From assembly GCF_000716605.1 (NCBI RefSeq), contig NZ_JNXE01000058.1, forward strand, positions 1 to 64,000: a stretch of 64,000 nucleotides of DNA, written 5' to 3'. Shown piece after piece: positions 42,153-51,265 of the stretch (positions within the stretch are counted from its first letter, which is position 1; every line of letters starts with the position of its first letter). The notes under the pieces were generated by a model, which worked only from the letters and a program-made list of their open reading frames with translations, was not told where the DNA came from and did not search any database. A program made the position numbers and the translations under genes. This stretch comes from Streptomyces sp. NRRL F-525 (GTDB taxonomy: Bacteria > Actinomycetota > Actinomycetes > Streptomycetales > Streptomycetaceae).

Positions 42153-43699
42153 CGCGTTACCTCTTTGTCCTTCGTCATCTGGCGCATCAGCACTTCCTGC
42201 GTGGCCTCGGCCCGGGGCACCTCACCGGTCAGCCGGCCCGCCGCCATCGTGTAGATGCGGTCGCACATGCCGAGCAGCTCCGGCAGTTCGGAGGAGATGA
42301 AGACCACCGCCTTGCCCTCGGCGGCGAGTTGGTCGATGACCGTGTAGATCTCGTACTTGGCGCCCACGTCGATACCGCGCGTGGGCTCGTCCAGGATCAG
42401 CACCTCGGGACCCGCGAAGATCCACTTGCTGAGGACGACCTTCTGCTGGTTGCCGCCGGACAGCTTGCCCACCGGCTCGAACACCGTCGGCGCCTTGATG
42501 TTCATCGACTTGCGGAACCGCTCGGCGACCTGCCGCTCCTCCTGCTCGTCGACGACCCCGCGCTGGGAGACCTTGTTCAGGGCGGCCAGCGAGATGTTCC
42601 GGTTGATCGTGTCGATGAGGTTGAGGCCGTAGTGCTTGCGGTCCTCGGTGACGTACGCGATGCCGTGCTTGACCGCCTCCGCGACGGACTTGGTACGGAT
42701 CTCCTGGCCGTCCTTGAGGACCGTGCCGCCGGAGTAGCGGCCGTAGGAGCGGCCGAAGACGCTCATCGCGAGTTCGGTGCGGCCGGCGCCCATGAGTCCG
42801 GCGATGCCGACGATCTCGCCTCTGCGCACATTTATTGACACATCGTCAACTACCTTGCGCTGCTGGTCGATCGGGTGGAACACCGTCCAGCCGCGGATCT
42901 CCAGTGCGGGTGCCGCCTCGGGCTTGCCCTCGTACGGAGTGCGCTCGGGGAAGCGGTGGTCGAGGTCGCGGCCGACCATGCCGGAGATGATCCGCTCCTC
43001 GGTCGTCTCCGGCGCCTTCACGTCGAGGGTCTCGATGGAGCGGCCGTCGCGCAGGATCGTCACCGAGTCGGCGACCTTGCGGATCTCGTTCAGCTTGTGC
43101 GAAATGATGATGCAGGTGATGCCCTGCTTCTTCAACTCCAGGATGAGATCGAGGAGTTTGCCGCTGTCCTCGTCGTTCAGGGCCGCCGTCGGCTCATCCA
43201 GGATGAGCAGTTTCACCTTCTTCGACAGCGCCTTCGCGATCTCGACGAGCTGCTGCTTGCCCACGCCGATGTCGGCGACGCGGGTCTCCGGGTGGTCGCT
43301 CAGGCCCACCCGGCGCAGCAGTTCGGTGCCGTGCCGCAGGGTCTCGTTCCAGTTGATGAGCCCGCGCGAGGCGTGCTCGTTGCCGAGGAAGATGTTCTCC
43401 GCGATGGAGAGGAACGGCACCAGTGCCAGTTCCTGGTGGATGATCACGATGCCGCGCTGCTCGCTGGCCCGGATGTCGCGGAAGCGGCACTCCTCTCCTT
43501 CGAAGAGGATGTCGCCCTCGTAACTGCCGTGCGGATGGACGCCGGAGAGCACCTTCATCAAGGTGGACTTCCCGGCGCCGTTCTCACCGCAGATGGCGTG
43601 GACCTCGCCCTGACGGACCGTCAATGTGACGTCCGACAGTGCCTTGACACCGGGAAAGGTCTTGACGATCGAGCGCATTTCCAGGACGGGTCCCGCCAT
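42149..43699 (-). CDS. mmsA: Multiple-monosaccharide ABC importer, ATPase MmsA (GguA-like)
   Basis: 516 residues from ATG 43699 with GGTAGG upstream; TTG 43714 is less likely. It has two nucleotide-binding domains. The first has Walker [10 protein letters not shown] and Walker [12 protein letters not shown]. The second has a degenerate Walker A ([10 protein letters not shown]), signature LSGGNQQKV and Walker [13 protein letters not shown], the usual arrangement in RbsA/XylG-type ATPases. It energises the importer. The gene lies 32 bp after chvE and overlaps mmsB. Confidence 0.95.
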   Translation of the reverse strand: MAGPVLEMRSIVKTFPGVKALSDVTLTVRQGEVHAICGENGAGKSTLMKVLSGVHPHGSYEGDILFEGEECRFRDIRASEQRGIVIIHQELALVPFLSIAENIFLGNEHASRGLINWNETLRHGTELLRRVGLSDHPETRVADIGVGKQQLVEIAKALSKKVKLLILDEPTAALNDEDSGKLLDLILELKKQGITCIIISHKLNEIRKVADSVTILRDGRSIETLDVKAPETTEERIISGMVGRDLDHRFPERTPYEGKPEAAPALEIRGWTVFHPIDQQRKVVDDVSINVRRGEIVGIAGLMGAGRTELAMSVFGRSYGRYSGGTVLKDGQEIRTKSVAEAVKHGIAYVTEDRKHYGLNLIDTINRNISLAALNKVSQRGVVDEQEERQVAERFRKSMNIKAPTVFEPVGKLSGGNQQKVVLSKWIFAGPEVLILDEPTRGIDVGAKYEIYTVIDQLAAEGKAVVFISSELPELLGMCDRIYTMAAGRLTGEVPRAEATQEVLMRQMTKDKEVTR

Positions 43700-43746
43700 G
43701 GTCGTGCCTACCAATCACGTGTGGGGTCGGGTAACGGGCCGCGGAA

Positions 43747-44859
43747 TTACTTGAGTTGAGCGTCCGTGTAGTACCCGCCCTTGACCAGCACGTCCTCGTA
43801 GTTCGTCTTGTCGACGCTCACCGGCTGCAGCAGGTAGGCGGGGACGACCTTGGTGCCGTTGTCGTAGGTCTTGGTGTCGTTGGTCTTCGGCGTCTTGTTG
43901 TTGAGGACGTCGTCGATCATGGTGTCCGCGACCTTGGCGAGCTGGCGGGTGTCCTTGTAGACGGTCTGCGTCTGCTCACCGGCGATGATCGACTTCACCG
44001 AGGCCAGCTCGGCGTCCTGACCGGTGATCACCGGCAGCGGCTTGGCGGAGGTGCCGTAGCCGTCCGACTTCAGCGCGGACAGGATGCCGATGGAGATGCC
44101 GTCGTAGGGCGAGAGCACCGCGTCGACCCGGCCGGTCTTGTAGGAACCGGTGAGGATGTCCTCCATGCGGTTCTGGGCGGTGGTGCCGTCCCAGCGCAGG
44201 GTGGTGACCTTGTTCAGCGCGGTCTGCCCGGACTTGACGACCAGTTCCTTCTTGTCGATGTACGGCTGGAGCACCTTCATCGCGCCGTCGAAGAAGTACT
44301 TGGTGTTGTTGTCGTCGTTCGAGCCGGCGAACAGCTCGATGTTGAACGGGCCCTTCTTGCCGCTGGTCAGCCCCAACTTCTCGGCGATGTACGTGCCTTG
44401 GAGGGTGCCGACCTTCTCGTTGTCGAACGAGGCGTAGTAGTCGACGTTCTTGGTGCCGAGGATGAGGCGGTCGTAGGCGATGACCGGGATCTTCGCGGAC
44501 GCGGCTTCCTGGAGCACGTTGTTCAGGGACTTGTTGTCGATCGCCGCGATGATCAGGCCCTTGACGCCCTGGGTGATCATGTTCTCGATCTGCGAGACCT
44601 GGGTGTCCGGGTCGTCCTCGCCGTAGACCAGCTTGGTCTTGTAGCCCTTGGTCTTGAGGTCCGCGACCATGTTGTTGCCGTCGGAGATCCAGCGCGCGGA
44701 GGACTTCGTCGGCATCGCGATGCCGATCGTGCCGCCCTTGGCGCTGCTCTCCTTCTCCTTGCTGCCGCCCGAGCCGCTCTGGCCGCAGGCGGACAGGGTC
44801 AGCGCGAGGGTGGCTGCGCCGGCTATGAGGGGGAGGGCGCGACTTCTGCGGATGCGCAT
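43747..44859 (-). CDS. chvE: ChvE-type sugar-binding lipoprotein of the monosaccharide importer
   Basis: 370 residues from ATG 44859, which follows TGAGGCC and starts [27 protein letters not shown], with lipobox LSAC. Upstream in-frame codons only translate repeats. The mature protein is a type I periplasmic-binding fold: [62 protein letters not shown] and [15 protein letters not shown], as in ChvE, which binds arabinose, galactose and xylose. Its partners are MmsA and MmsB downstream. The upstream 369 bp hold several repeats. Confidence 0.94.
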   Translation of the reverse strand: MRIRRSRALPLIAGAATLALTLSACGQSGSGGSKEKESSAKGGTIGIAMPTKSSARWISDGNNMVADLKTKGYKTKLVYGEDDPDTQVSQIENMITQGVKGLIIAAIDNKSLNNVLQEAASAKIPVIAYDRLILGTKNVDYYASFDNEKVGTLQGTYIAEKLGLTSGKKGPFNIELFAGSNDDNNTKYFFDGAMKVLQPYIDKKELVVKSGQTALNKVTTLRWDGTTAQNRMEDILTGSYKTGRVDAVLSPYDGISIGILSALKSDGYGTSAKPLPVITGQDAELASVKSIIAGEQTQTVYKDTRQLAKVADTMIDDVLNNKTPKTNDTKTYDNGTKVVPAYLLQPVSVDKTNYEDVLVKGGYYTDAQLK

Positions 44860-45228
44860 GTGAACTGGCCTCATTCTTCTCGTCGTTGAGAGGTGCAGCG
44901 AGCGTGGGGGGTGGTTCAGGATGCGGGGTGGTGCCTGTTGAGTTGTGCGGTGCGGGTCCGGTGGGGGCTGGTCGCGCAGTTCCCCGCGCCCCTTCGGAAG
45001 CGGGCCTGTGTTGAAGAGGTGCGGGTTCGGTGGGGGCTGGTCGCGCAGTTCCTCGCGCCCCTGTGGAAGCGGGCCTGTGTTTGAGAGGTGCAGGTCTGTT
45101 GTGGCTGGTCGCGCCCCGCGGCGGAGCCGCACATCGATACAGCCCCGCGCCCCTTTGATGCCGGCCCGGGTTTTTAGGGGCGCGGGGAACTGCGCGACCA
45201 GCCCCCACCGGGCCGCAGCCCCCGTTGA
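44860..45228. repeat. Repeat-rich intergenic region upstream of chvE
   Basis: No gene is present in 369 bp. Type A copies lie at 44960-44993, 45029-45062 and, inverted, 45176-45210; a type B copy lies at 45100-45153. The first two type A copies belong to a tandem unit of about 70 bp, with GGAAGCGGGCCTGTG recurring at about 44995 and 45065. The chvE promoter must lie close to its start, since the repeats fill most of the space. Confidence 0.8.
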
Positions 45229-46203
45229 TCAGTCGGTGGCACTCTCTGTGGGGAAACGGTTGAGGGAACCCGGCAACCTCGTGCCAAGGGGAGCCATGTC
45301 GCCGTCCGCGCCGTGGCGGGCGAGGAGGTCCAGGGCGAGACGGCCCCGGCGGACGCGCTCGCGCGCCGTGTCGAGGGTGACGTCCCGCATGTGGGTGCCC
45401 CACGGGTAGATGCCGGGGGCCTTGGAGAGGCCGAACTTCAGGTACAGGGGGGCGCCTCGGCGGATCAGTTCCGCGACCTCGTACATCCGGATGTACCCAC
45501 CGAGGTCGTCCGGCGCCTCGATGTACATGTCCATGGGGGCCGCCGACACCCGCCGGATCTCCGTCAGGTGATCCAGCGTCAGGTCACTCGGGACATTGAG
45601 CGAGTCCGCGCCCAGCTTCTCGTACACCGCGTACGCCGCCGGGTTGACCGGCCCGATCAGCGCCGACACCTTGAGCGTGGTGTCGGCGGGGATGATCCCC
45701 GCCACCCGCGCCCGGTGCAACGTCCACAGCACACCCTCGTCGGCGACAAGCAGACACTTGACGCCCAACTCCGTTGCCCGCACGGCGTCTTCGACACACC
45801 CGGCGACTGCGTCATGACCCCGCGCACGCAGACCCCCGCCCCGCGAGTCGGAACGGACCGAGCCCCCGATGTCCCACGTCCCGCGCGGCCCGGTGAACAG
45901 GCAGAGCTCGATGTCGCGTTCACCGGTCGCCTCGACCATCTCGGTGATCTCGGCGTCGGTCAGCATCCACACGCCGCTGCCCTGGCTGATCCGGTGGATC
46001 GGCACGTCCAGGCGCGAGGACTCCTTGAGGATGACCGCCAGCGCCTCGGGCCCCTCGCACGAGGGGATCTCGGTGCGCCAGCGACCGCCGTCCGGGAAGG
46101 TGTGGGTGGAGGCGTCGGCGGGGTCGAGGGCGGGCGCGCCCAGGCCGAGCGCGGAGAGCGCCTGCTCCCCGGGCCGGCGGGCTGCCGTGGCGGTGTCGGT
46201 CAC
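45229..46203 (-). CDS. U32-peptidase-like TIM-barrel protein of the sugar-acid region
   Basis: 324 residues from GTG 46203 with AAGGA upstream. The barrel segments VKCLLVADEGVLWTLHRARVAGIIPADTTLKVSALIGP, KLGADSLNVPSDLTLDHLTEIRRVS and PMDMYIEAPDDLGGYIRMYEVAELIRRG resemble the peptidase U32 superfamily, but no canonical U32 signature is certain. Four cysteines are present (49, 101, 136, 150). It lies between a dehydratase/dehydrogenase pair and a monosaccharide importer and has its own operator-like motif, so an enzymatic role on a sugar or sugar acid is more likely than proteolysis (inference). The family call is moderate. Confidence 0.6.
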   Translation of the reverse strand: MTDTATAARRPGEQALSALGLGAPALDPADASTHTFPDGGRWRTEIPSCEGPEALAVILKESSRLDVPIHRISQGSGVWMLTDAEITEMVEATGERDIELCLFTGPRGTWDIGGSVRSDSRGGGLRARGHDAVAGCVEDAVRATELGVKCLLVADEGVLWTLHRARVAGIIPADTTLKVSALIGPVNPAAYAVYEKLGADSLNVPSDLTLDHLTEIRRVSAAPMDMYIEAPDDLGGYIRMYEVAELIRRGAPLYLKFGLSKAPGIYPWGTHMRDVTLDTARERVRRGRLALDLLARHGADGDMAPLGTRLPGSLNRFPTESATD

Positions 46204-46217
46204 TTGCTGTCCTTCGC

Positions 46218-46233
46218 GTTCGGTATTTCGGAC
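46218..46233. promoter_or_regulatory. 16-bp operator-like motif upstream of the U32-like gene
   Basis: GTTCGGTATTTCGGAC lies 15 bp before the GTG at 46203. It matches GTTCGAAATTTCGGCT at 48512-48527 at 12 of 16 positions, and is itself a partial palindrome (GTTCG and CGGAC ends). A shared regulator is likely. Confidence 0.55.
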
Positions 46234-46269
46234 GAGGTTCGCGGCTCGGGGTACGAAAGGCTCTGGTGG

Positions 46270-46310
46270 TACGCCGGCACGGGGTGGTCAGGTCACCCCG
46301 TGCCGACGTA
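46270..46310 (-). terminator. Strong terminator after the alcohol dehydrogenase gene
   Basis: CGGCACGGGGTG (46275-46286) pairs with CACCCCGTGCCG (46294-46305) around a 7-nt loop. After one mismatch the stem continues with TACG and CGTA. It lies directly downstream of the dehydrogenase stop at 46324. Confidence 0.88.
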
Positions 46311-46323
46311 CGACTGGGGTGTC

Positions 46324-47328
46324 CTACGGCCGCAGCAGCACCTTGCCGACCTTGGGATCGCCGGACCCCACCAGCTCGATGGCCTGCGGGAACTCGGCGA
46401 GCGGCAGCTCATGGGTGACCAGGGGGAGCGGATCGAGCAGGCCCGCCCCGAAGACCCGGACCGTGTGCGCCCAGGCGTCCGGCGGTGCCCCGAAGACGGT
46501 GTGCACCTCCAGCTGCCGTACGACGAGATCGGTGGGGTCCAGGCCCTCGGCGCCCGGGGCGGGGATACCGGTGAGGACCAGGCGTCCGCCGCGCCGGAGC
46601 AGGGAGGCGGCGGTGCGCGCGGCGGACGCGGACCCGGCGGTCTCGATCACGACATCGAAGTCGTCGGGCAACTCCTGGTCCCTGGTGAGGAATCGGCTCG
46701 CGCCGAAGTCCTTCGACAGCTTGGCGCGGTCGGGCCGGGTGCCCACCACGAGCAACTCGGCCGGTGAGCCCGCCTTCAGGAACTGCACCGCGAACATCCC
46801 GAGCGTGCCGGTACCGACCACCGCGACCCGCTCGCCCGGGCGGGCGTTCGCCTTCAGCGCGGCGGCCGCGATGCAGGCAGCGGGCTCAAGCAGCGCCGCC
46901 GCCGTCAAGTCGGCCTCGTCCGGGAGGACATGGAGGAGGCGGGCGGGGAGCGTGAGGGTGGCGGCCATCGCGCCGGGCTGGGTGAAGCCCGTCTCCTCGT
47001 AGCCCGCCGTGCACAGTGTCGTCTCGCCCGCGTGACAGCGGTCGCAGACCTGGCAGTTGCGGAAGCCCTCGCCAACCACCTTGCGGCCCACCAGAGTTGC
47101 GGGCACCCCGGCGCCCACGGCCTCCACCGTGCCGGACCACTCGTGGCCCGGGGTGAGGGGGTAACGGACGTAGCCCTCGGGCCTGTTGCCCTGGTACACC
47201 TCGCGGTCGCTGCCGCAGATGCCGACCGCGTGGACGCGCACCAGCGCCTCGCCCGCGTCCGGCCGCCGCGGCTCGTGCGAGGCCAGCCGGTGCTCGCCCG
47301 GTGCCTCGATGACGACCGCGGTGCTCAC
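46324..47328 (-). CDS. Zinc-dependent medium-chain alcohol/sugar dehydrogenase
   Basis: 334 residues from GTG 47328, overlapping the dehydratase stop (GTGA). Catalytic zinc ligands are Cys in VGICGSD, and His-Glu in TPGHEWSG. The structural zinc loop has four cysteines (RNCQVCDRCHAGETTLC). The NAD(P) site is VAVVGTGTLGMFAVQFLKAG. The family includes sorbitol, galactitol and L-threonine dehydrogenases. Coupling to an enolase-superfamily dehydratase points to oxidation of a sugar alcohol or sugar in the same pathway. Confidence 0.9.
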   Translation of the reverse strand: MSTAVVIEAPGEHRLASHEPRRPDAGEALVRVHAVGICGSDREVYQGNRPEGYVRYPLTPGHEWSGTVEAVGAGVPATLVGRKVVGEGFRNCQVCDRCHAGETTLCTAGYEETGFTQPGAMAATLTLPARLLHVLPDEADLTAAALLEPAACIAAAALKANARPGERVAVVGTGTLGMFAVQFLKAGSPAELLVVGTRPDRAKLSKDFGASRFLTRDQELPDDFDVVIETAGSASAARTAASLLRRGGRLVLTGIPAPGAEGLDPTDLVVRQLEVHTVFGAPPDAWAHTVRVFGAGLLDPLPLVTHELPLAEFPQAIELVGSGDPKVGKVLLRP

Positions 47329-48482
47329 TTCGAACCCTTCGGCTTGCGCTGCTCCCAGCCATCCGCCCAGAGGTCGAACCGCGCCTGCTGCTGCGGGAAT
47401 TCGGCCGCCGCGTCGGTGTCCAGCTCGACGCCGAGACCGGGCGCGTCCGAGAGGTGGAAGTAGCCGTCGATCACCTGCGGGGCGCCCTTGACGACCTTCT
47501 TGATGTCGGCGTCCGCGAAGTCGTTGAAGTGCTCCAGGATCTTGAAGTTCGGGGAGGAGAAGCCGACTTGGAGCGAGGCGGCGGTCAGCACCGGGCCGCC
47601 CACGTTGTGCGCGGCGACGAGGACGTAGTGCGCCTCGGCGGTTGCGGCGAGCTTGCGCGTCTCCCAGATACCGCCGAGGTGACCGACGTCGGGCTGGATG
47701 ATGTCGACGGCCTGGCTCTCGAACAGCTCGCGGAACTCGATCCGGTCGTGGATGCGCTCACCCGTCGCGATGGGGATGTCCACCTTCGCGGCGACCTTCT
47801 CCAGCGCCTTCAGGTTCTCCGGCGGGACCGGCTCCTCCAGCCACGCGGGCTTGAACGGCGCGAGTTCGTGCGCGAGCCGTACGGCGGTCGAGGGCGAGAA
47901 CCGGCCGTGCATCTCCAGCATCAGCTCGGCGTCCGGACCGATGGCATCGCGCACGGCCTCGATGAGGGAGACCGCGTAGAGGGTCTGCTCGTGGTCGAGT
48001 TCGAAGTGCCCGGTGCCGAAGGGGTCGATCTTCAGGGCCTTGTAGCCGCGCTCCATGACCCCCTGGGCGGCCTTGTGGTAGGCCTCCGGGGTCCGCTCGG
48101 TGGTGTACCAGCCGTTCGCGTACGCCTTCACCTTGTCGGTGACCTTGCCGCCGAGCAGCTGCCACACCGGCACGCCGAGGGCCTTGCCCTTGATGTCCCA
48201 GCAGGCCATCTCGATGACGGCGATGCCGGACATGACGATTTCACCCGCACGCCCGTAGTCGCCGTACTTCATCCGGCGTACGAGGTCTTCCACGGCGAAC
48301 GGGTCGGAACCGAGAATGTGGTTTGCCTCGGCCTCGCGCAGGTAACCGATCAGCGCGTCGGTGTGGCCCAGCATCCGGGTCTCGCCGACGCCGGTGACGC
48401 CCTCGTCGGTGTGCACTTGGACGTACGTCAGATTGCGCCATGGCGTCCCGACCACGTGCGTGCTGATTCCCGTGATGCGCAC
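47325..48482 (-). CDS. Mandelate racemase/muconate lactonizing enzyme family sugar-acid dehydratase
   Basis: 385 residues from GTG 48482 with AGGGGGC upstream. The enolase-superfamily barrel is clear. The lysine of the second strand is in YKALKIDPFG, the metal ligands are in ELMLEMHGRFS (Glu with His as in galactonate/mannonate dehydratases), WLEEPVPPEN and PIATGERIHDR, and the base His region is LVAAHNVGGPV. This points to a sugar-acid dehydratase such as galactonate or a related acid. It heads an operon with the dehydrogenase, under a promoter with two GTTCGAAAT elements. Confidence 0.88.
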   Translation of the reverse strand: MRITGISTHVVGTPWRNLTYVQVHTDEGVTGVGETRMLGHTDALIGYLREAEANHILGSDPFAVEDLVRRMKYGDYGRAGEIVMSGIAVIEMACWDIKGKALGVPVWQLLGGKVTDKVKAYANGWYTTERTPEAYHKAAQGVMERGYKALKIDPFGTGHFELDHEQTLYAVSLIEAVRDAIGPDAELMLEMHGRFSPSTAVRLAHELAPFKPAWLEEPVPPENLKALEKVAAKVDIPIATGERIHDRIEFRELFESQAVDIIQPDVGHLGGIWETRKLAATAEAHYVLVAAHNVGGPVLTAASLQVGFSSPNFKILEHFNDFADADIKKVVKGAPQVIDGYFHLSDAPGLGVELDTDAAAEFPQQQARFDLWADGWEQRKPKGSK

Positions 48483-48511
48483 GGCAGTTGCCCCCTGTGC
48501 TCTTCAGTGCT

Positions 48512-48539
48512 GTTCGAAATTTCGGCTCACGTTCGAAAT
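48512..48539. promoter_or_regulatory. Operator-like pair of GTTCGAAAT elements upstream of the dehydratase
   Basis: GTTCGAAAT occurs at 48512-48520 and 48531-48539, 19 bp apart. The first is part of the 16-bp motif GTTCGAAATTTCGGCT shared with 46218-46233. The second, with its preceding C, matches the reverse complement of 15846-15855 before GH51. Confidence 0.55.
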
Positions 48540-48737
48540 GCTGGGCAGACAGTAAGGACGGCGGGGCGGGGGTGTCAATGGGTCGAACGCGTAACGGTTT
48601 CGGCAAGAGACGCGATCGGCGTACCGCTCGGCGGCGTCGGTTCGTGACGGTTCTTGTCGTTTCCCGCCGCGTCCCTACACAACTTTCACAGGCGCGCCTA
48701 TGAACGTTACCTGTGAGGAACTTAGTCTTCCGGCGTC

Positions 48738-49562
48738 ATGGACTACTGCCACCCCTGCGGCCGGCACCTGAACGGCGCCCTCGCGTGCCCGGGGTGCGGC
48801 GCACCAGTCGAAACCCCGGTCGAACCAACTGGCGCCCACGCGCGCGGAGTTGACGTACGCCCGCAGACGGACGACGTCCCGCACGAGGGTGCGGACGCGG
48901 GCGCGGATGTGGCGGATGTGCCCGCCGCCGCGCACGAGGACGACCACGCGGACGGCCACTCGCACGGCGAGCCTCAGGGGCGTGCCGCGCGGCGGAAGAG
49001 CCGGGGGCGGGGGCGGGTCGACACCGCTCTCGTCGCGGCCGAGGACGACGACGTCGAGAGCCCGGACGCGGCAGGTGCGAGCCGTCGCGATCGCAAGGCC
49101 GCGGCGCACCGGAGGCGGCGGCGCCGGGTGCTGCTGATAACGGCCGGTTTCGTACTGGCGGCGGGCGGCCTGAGTCTGGCAGAGCTCGGCACGGACGCGC
49201 CGTTCTCGACCTCGAGGTCCGCAGCGCCGGGCGCGTCGGCGGAGGGCGGTTCGGACGCGGAGGCCAGCCAGACGGCGGAGCCCCTGGACGTCACGAAGAC
49301 CGTCGGAACCAGCGCGGGTACGGCGTCCCCGGACGCGTCGGCGTCACCGTCCGCGTCTCCTTCGGAGTCCGCGAAGGAGACGAAGGACCCCAAGGCGTCG
49401 CTGACGCCGACGACGGACACCGGCGGCGGTGCCACGTCCCCCGCGTCCACGTCCACGACGGACCCGGCGACCACCCCGTCCTCGGAACCGTCGTCCTCCG
49501 ACCCGAGCCCGACGCCGTCGCCCTCGGAGACCTGCAAGCAGATCCTGTGGTGGTGTTCCTGA
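48738..49562 (+). CDS. SCO2400-family zinc-ribbon membrane protein
   Basis: 274 residues. An N-terminal zinc ribbon (CHPCGRHLNGALACPGCG) is followed by an acidic, His-containing linker, a basic cluster (RRRRRR) and one helix (about 135-152, VLLITAGFVLAAGGLSLAEL). An exported Ser/Thr/Pro/Glu-rich stalk ends in SETCKQILWWCS with two Cys. This is the layout of the SCO2400 family described in Streptomyces, with unknown function. No close ribosome-binding site is seen before ATG 48738, so the start may be leaderless. Confidence 0.8.
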   Translation: MDYCHPCGRHLNGALACPGCGAPVETPVEPTGAHARGVDVRPQTDDVPHEGADAGADVADVPAAAHEDDHADGHSHGEPQGRAARRKSRGRGRVDTALVAAEDDDVESPDAAGASRRDRKAAAHRRRRRRVLLITAGFVLAAGGLSLAELGTDAPFSTSRSAAPGASAEGGSDAEASQTAEPLDVTKTVGTSAGTASPDASASPSASPSESAKETKDPKASLTPTTDTGGGATSPASTSTTDPATTPSSEPSSSDPSPTPSPSETCKQILWWCS

Positions 49563-49580
49563 GCCGCTCGGCTCAGACGT

Positions 49581-49652
49581 CCGTGGGCGGCGCGGTTCAG
49601 ATGCCCGTGGGCGGTCCGGTTCGGATGCCCGTGGGCGGCCCGGCTCAGACCT
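49581..49652. repeat. Three tandem 24-bp repeats between convergent genes
   Basis: Units start at 49581, 49605 and 49629, each beginning CCGTGGGCGG and ending in a TCRGAYSY-like stretch. A further partial copy precedes them. They overlap the last 8 bp of the marR gene. Just upstream, CTGAGCC/GGCTCAG (49559-49576) forms a hairpin over the SCO2400-like stop codon. Confidence 0.85.
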
Positions 49653-50082
49653 CCAGCATCCGCCGCAGCAACCCCCGCAACGCCAGTCGCTCCTCGTCCG
49701 ACAGCCCGGCCAGCGGCTCGCGGGCGAACCGTAGGGACTCCCGCAGGCTACGGGCCACCCGGCGCCCCTCGTCCGTGGCCGCCGCCAGCTTCACTCGGCG
49801 GTCGGCGGGGTCGGGGCGGCGCTCCACCAGGCCGCGCGTCTCCAGCCGGTCCACGATCCCCGTGACGTTCGACGGCTCGCACTTCAGCTTGAGGGCGAGT
49901 TTGCGCATGGGCAGGGGCTCCAGGGAGAGCAGGCTGAGCAGCCTGGCCTGGGCTCCGGTCAGCGCGTGGTCGCCCGCCGCCTCCTCGTAGTCCGCGTAGA
50001 ACCGCGCCACGACATCGCCGATCAGCTCGACGACCTCCATGGTCACGGGGTCGGAGCGACGCGTCTTTTCGGGTGTGGCCAT
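49645..50082 (-). CDS. MarR-family transcriptional regulator
   Basis: 145 residues. The winged helix is ALTGAQARLLSLLSLEPLPMRKLALKLKCEPSNVTGIVDRLETRGLVERRPDPADRRVKLAA. It is divergent from the MDR oxidoreductase and separated by 126 bp containing repeated TGAAnTATTC boxes, so it should regulate both genes, perhaps in response to a reactive carbonyl or quinone. Confidence 0.92.
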   Translation of the reverse strand: MATPEKTRRSDPVTMEVVELIGDVVARFYADYEEAAGDHALTGAQARLLSLLSLEPLPMRKLALKLKCEPSNVTGIVDRLETRGLVERRPDPADRRVKLAAATDEGRRVARSLRESLRFAREPLAGLSDEERLALRGLLRRMLEV

Positions 50083-50103
50083 GGGCTCAGAGTACCCCGT
50101 TAC

Positions 50104-50157
50104 TTGACATCATGAAATATTCAGGCGCATGGTTGTTTCAGGTACTGAAGTATTCGG
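50104..50157. promoter_or_regulatory. MarR boxes and promoter elements between marR and the oxidoreductase
   Basis: TTGACA lies at 50104-50109. TGAAATATTCAGG (50113-50125) and TGAAGTATTCGG (50146-50157) are matching boxes 33 bp apart. TTCAG-GTA-CTGAA (50137-50149) is a perfect 5-bp inverted repeat. Confidence 0.6.
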
Positions 50158-50208
50158 CAGTATGCGAGTCACCCCGCACGGCCCCCTGCACTACGAAAGG
50201 CGCTTGTG

Positions 50209-51207
50209 ATGATCAACCGCGAATGGCACCTCCTCAGCCGCCCGGTCGGCTGGCCGAAGCCCGAGGACTTCGCCCTGGTGGAGACCGAGACCCGGGCCCC
50301 GGCCGAGGGCCAGGTGCTGGTGCGGAACAAGTACCTGTCGGTCGACCCGTACATGCGCGGCCGCATGAGCGCCCGCAAGTCGTACACCGCCCCCTTCGAG
50401 CTCGGCAAGGTCATGCAGGGCGGGGCGGTCGGCGAGATCGTCGAGTCGAACGCCGAGGGCTTCGCGGTCGGCGACCACGTGCTGCACTTCGGCGGCTGGC
50501 GCGAGTACGCGACCATCGACGCCAAGGGCGCCGTCAAGGTCGACCCCGACCTCGCCCCGCTCTCCACCTACCTCGGCGTCCTCGGCATGACCGGCCTCAC
50601 CGCCTACGCCGGTCTGCTGCGCACCGCGTCCTTCAAGGAGGGCGACTCGGTCTTCGTCTCCGGCGCCGCGGGTGCCGTGGGCAGCCAGGTCGGCCAGATC
50701 GCCAAGCTCAAGGGCGCCTCCCGGGTCATCGGTTCCGCTGGGTCCGACGAGAAGGTCAAGCTCCTCGTGGAGGAGTACGGGTTCGACGCGGCCTTCAACT
50801 ACAAGAACGGCCCGGTGAGCCAGCAGCTCCGCGAGGCCGCTCCGGACGGTGTCGACGTGTACTTCGACAACGTCGGCGGCGAGCACCTGGAGGCGGCGAT
50901 CGGTTCCCTCAACGAGCGTGGGCGTATTGCCATTTGCGGCATGATCTCGGTCTACAACAACACCGAGCCCGCCCCCGGTCCGCAGAACCTCAGCCGCCTC
51001 ATCCAGACCCGCGGCCGCATCGAGGGCTTCCTCGTCGGCGACCACTACGACCTGCAGCCGCAGTTCGTCCAGGAGGTCGGCGCGTGGGTGGCCTCCGGTG
51101 AGCTGAAGTACCGCGAGACGGTTGTCGAGGGCATCGAGAACAACCTGGAGGCGTTCCTCGGGCAGCTGCGTGGGGAGAACACCGGGAAGATGATCGTCAA
51201 GCTCTGA
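50209..51207 (+). CDS. NADP-dependent MDR oxidoreductase (leukotriene B4 dehydrogenase/curcumin reductase type)
   Basis: 332 residues from ATG 50209 with GAAAGG 8 nt upstream; GTG 50206 is also possible. The zinc-free MDR pattern is clear: REWHLLSRPVGWPKPEDF at the start, LSVDPYMRGRM, the nucleotide motif VFVSGAAGAVGSQVGQIAKLKG, and YFDNVGGEHLEAAI. These enzymes reduce alpha,beta-unsaturated aldehydes and ketones. The divergent MarR suggests induction by such electrophiles. Confidence 0.93.
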   Translation: MINREWHLLSRPVGWPKPEDFALVETETRAPAEGQVLVRNKYLSVDPYMRGRMSARKSYTAPFELGKVMQGGAVGEIVESNAEGFAVGDHVLHFGGWREYATIDAKGAVKVDPDLAPLSTYLGVLGMTGLTAYAGLLRTASFKEGDSVFVSGAAGAVGSQVGQIAKLKGASRVIGSAGSDEKVKLLVEEYGFDAAFNYKNGPVSQQLREAAPDGVDVYFDNVGGEHLEAAIGSLNERGRIAICGMISVYNNTEPAPGPQNLSRLIQTRGRIEGFLVGDHYDLQPQFVQEVGAWVASGELKYRETVVEGIENNLEAFLGQLRGENTGKMIVKL

Positions 51208-51265
51208 CGGGGCGGTGTCTTTTTAGAGGCCGAGGTCTCTGACGGGGCTGGTGTTCTTTAGGGGC

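Noticed and set aside
49581..49652. CRISPR array
   Set aside because: The 24-bp units are directly adjacent with no spacers and no cas genes are present.
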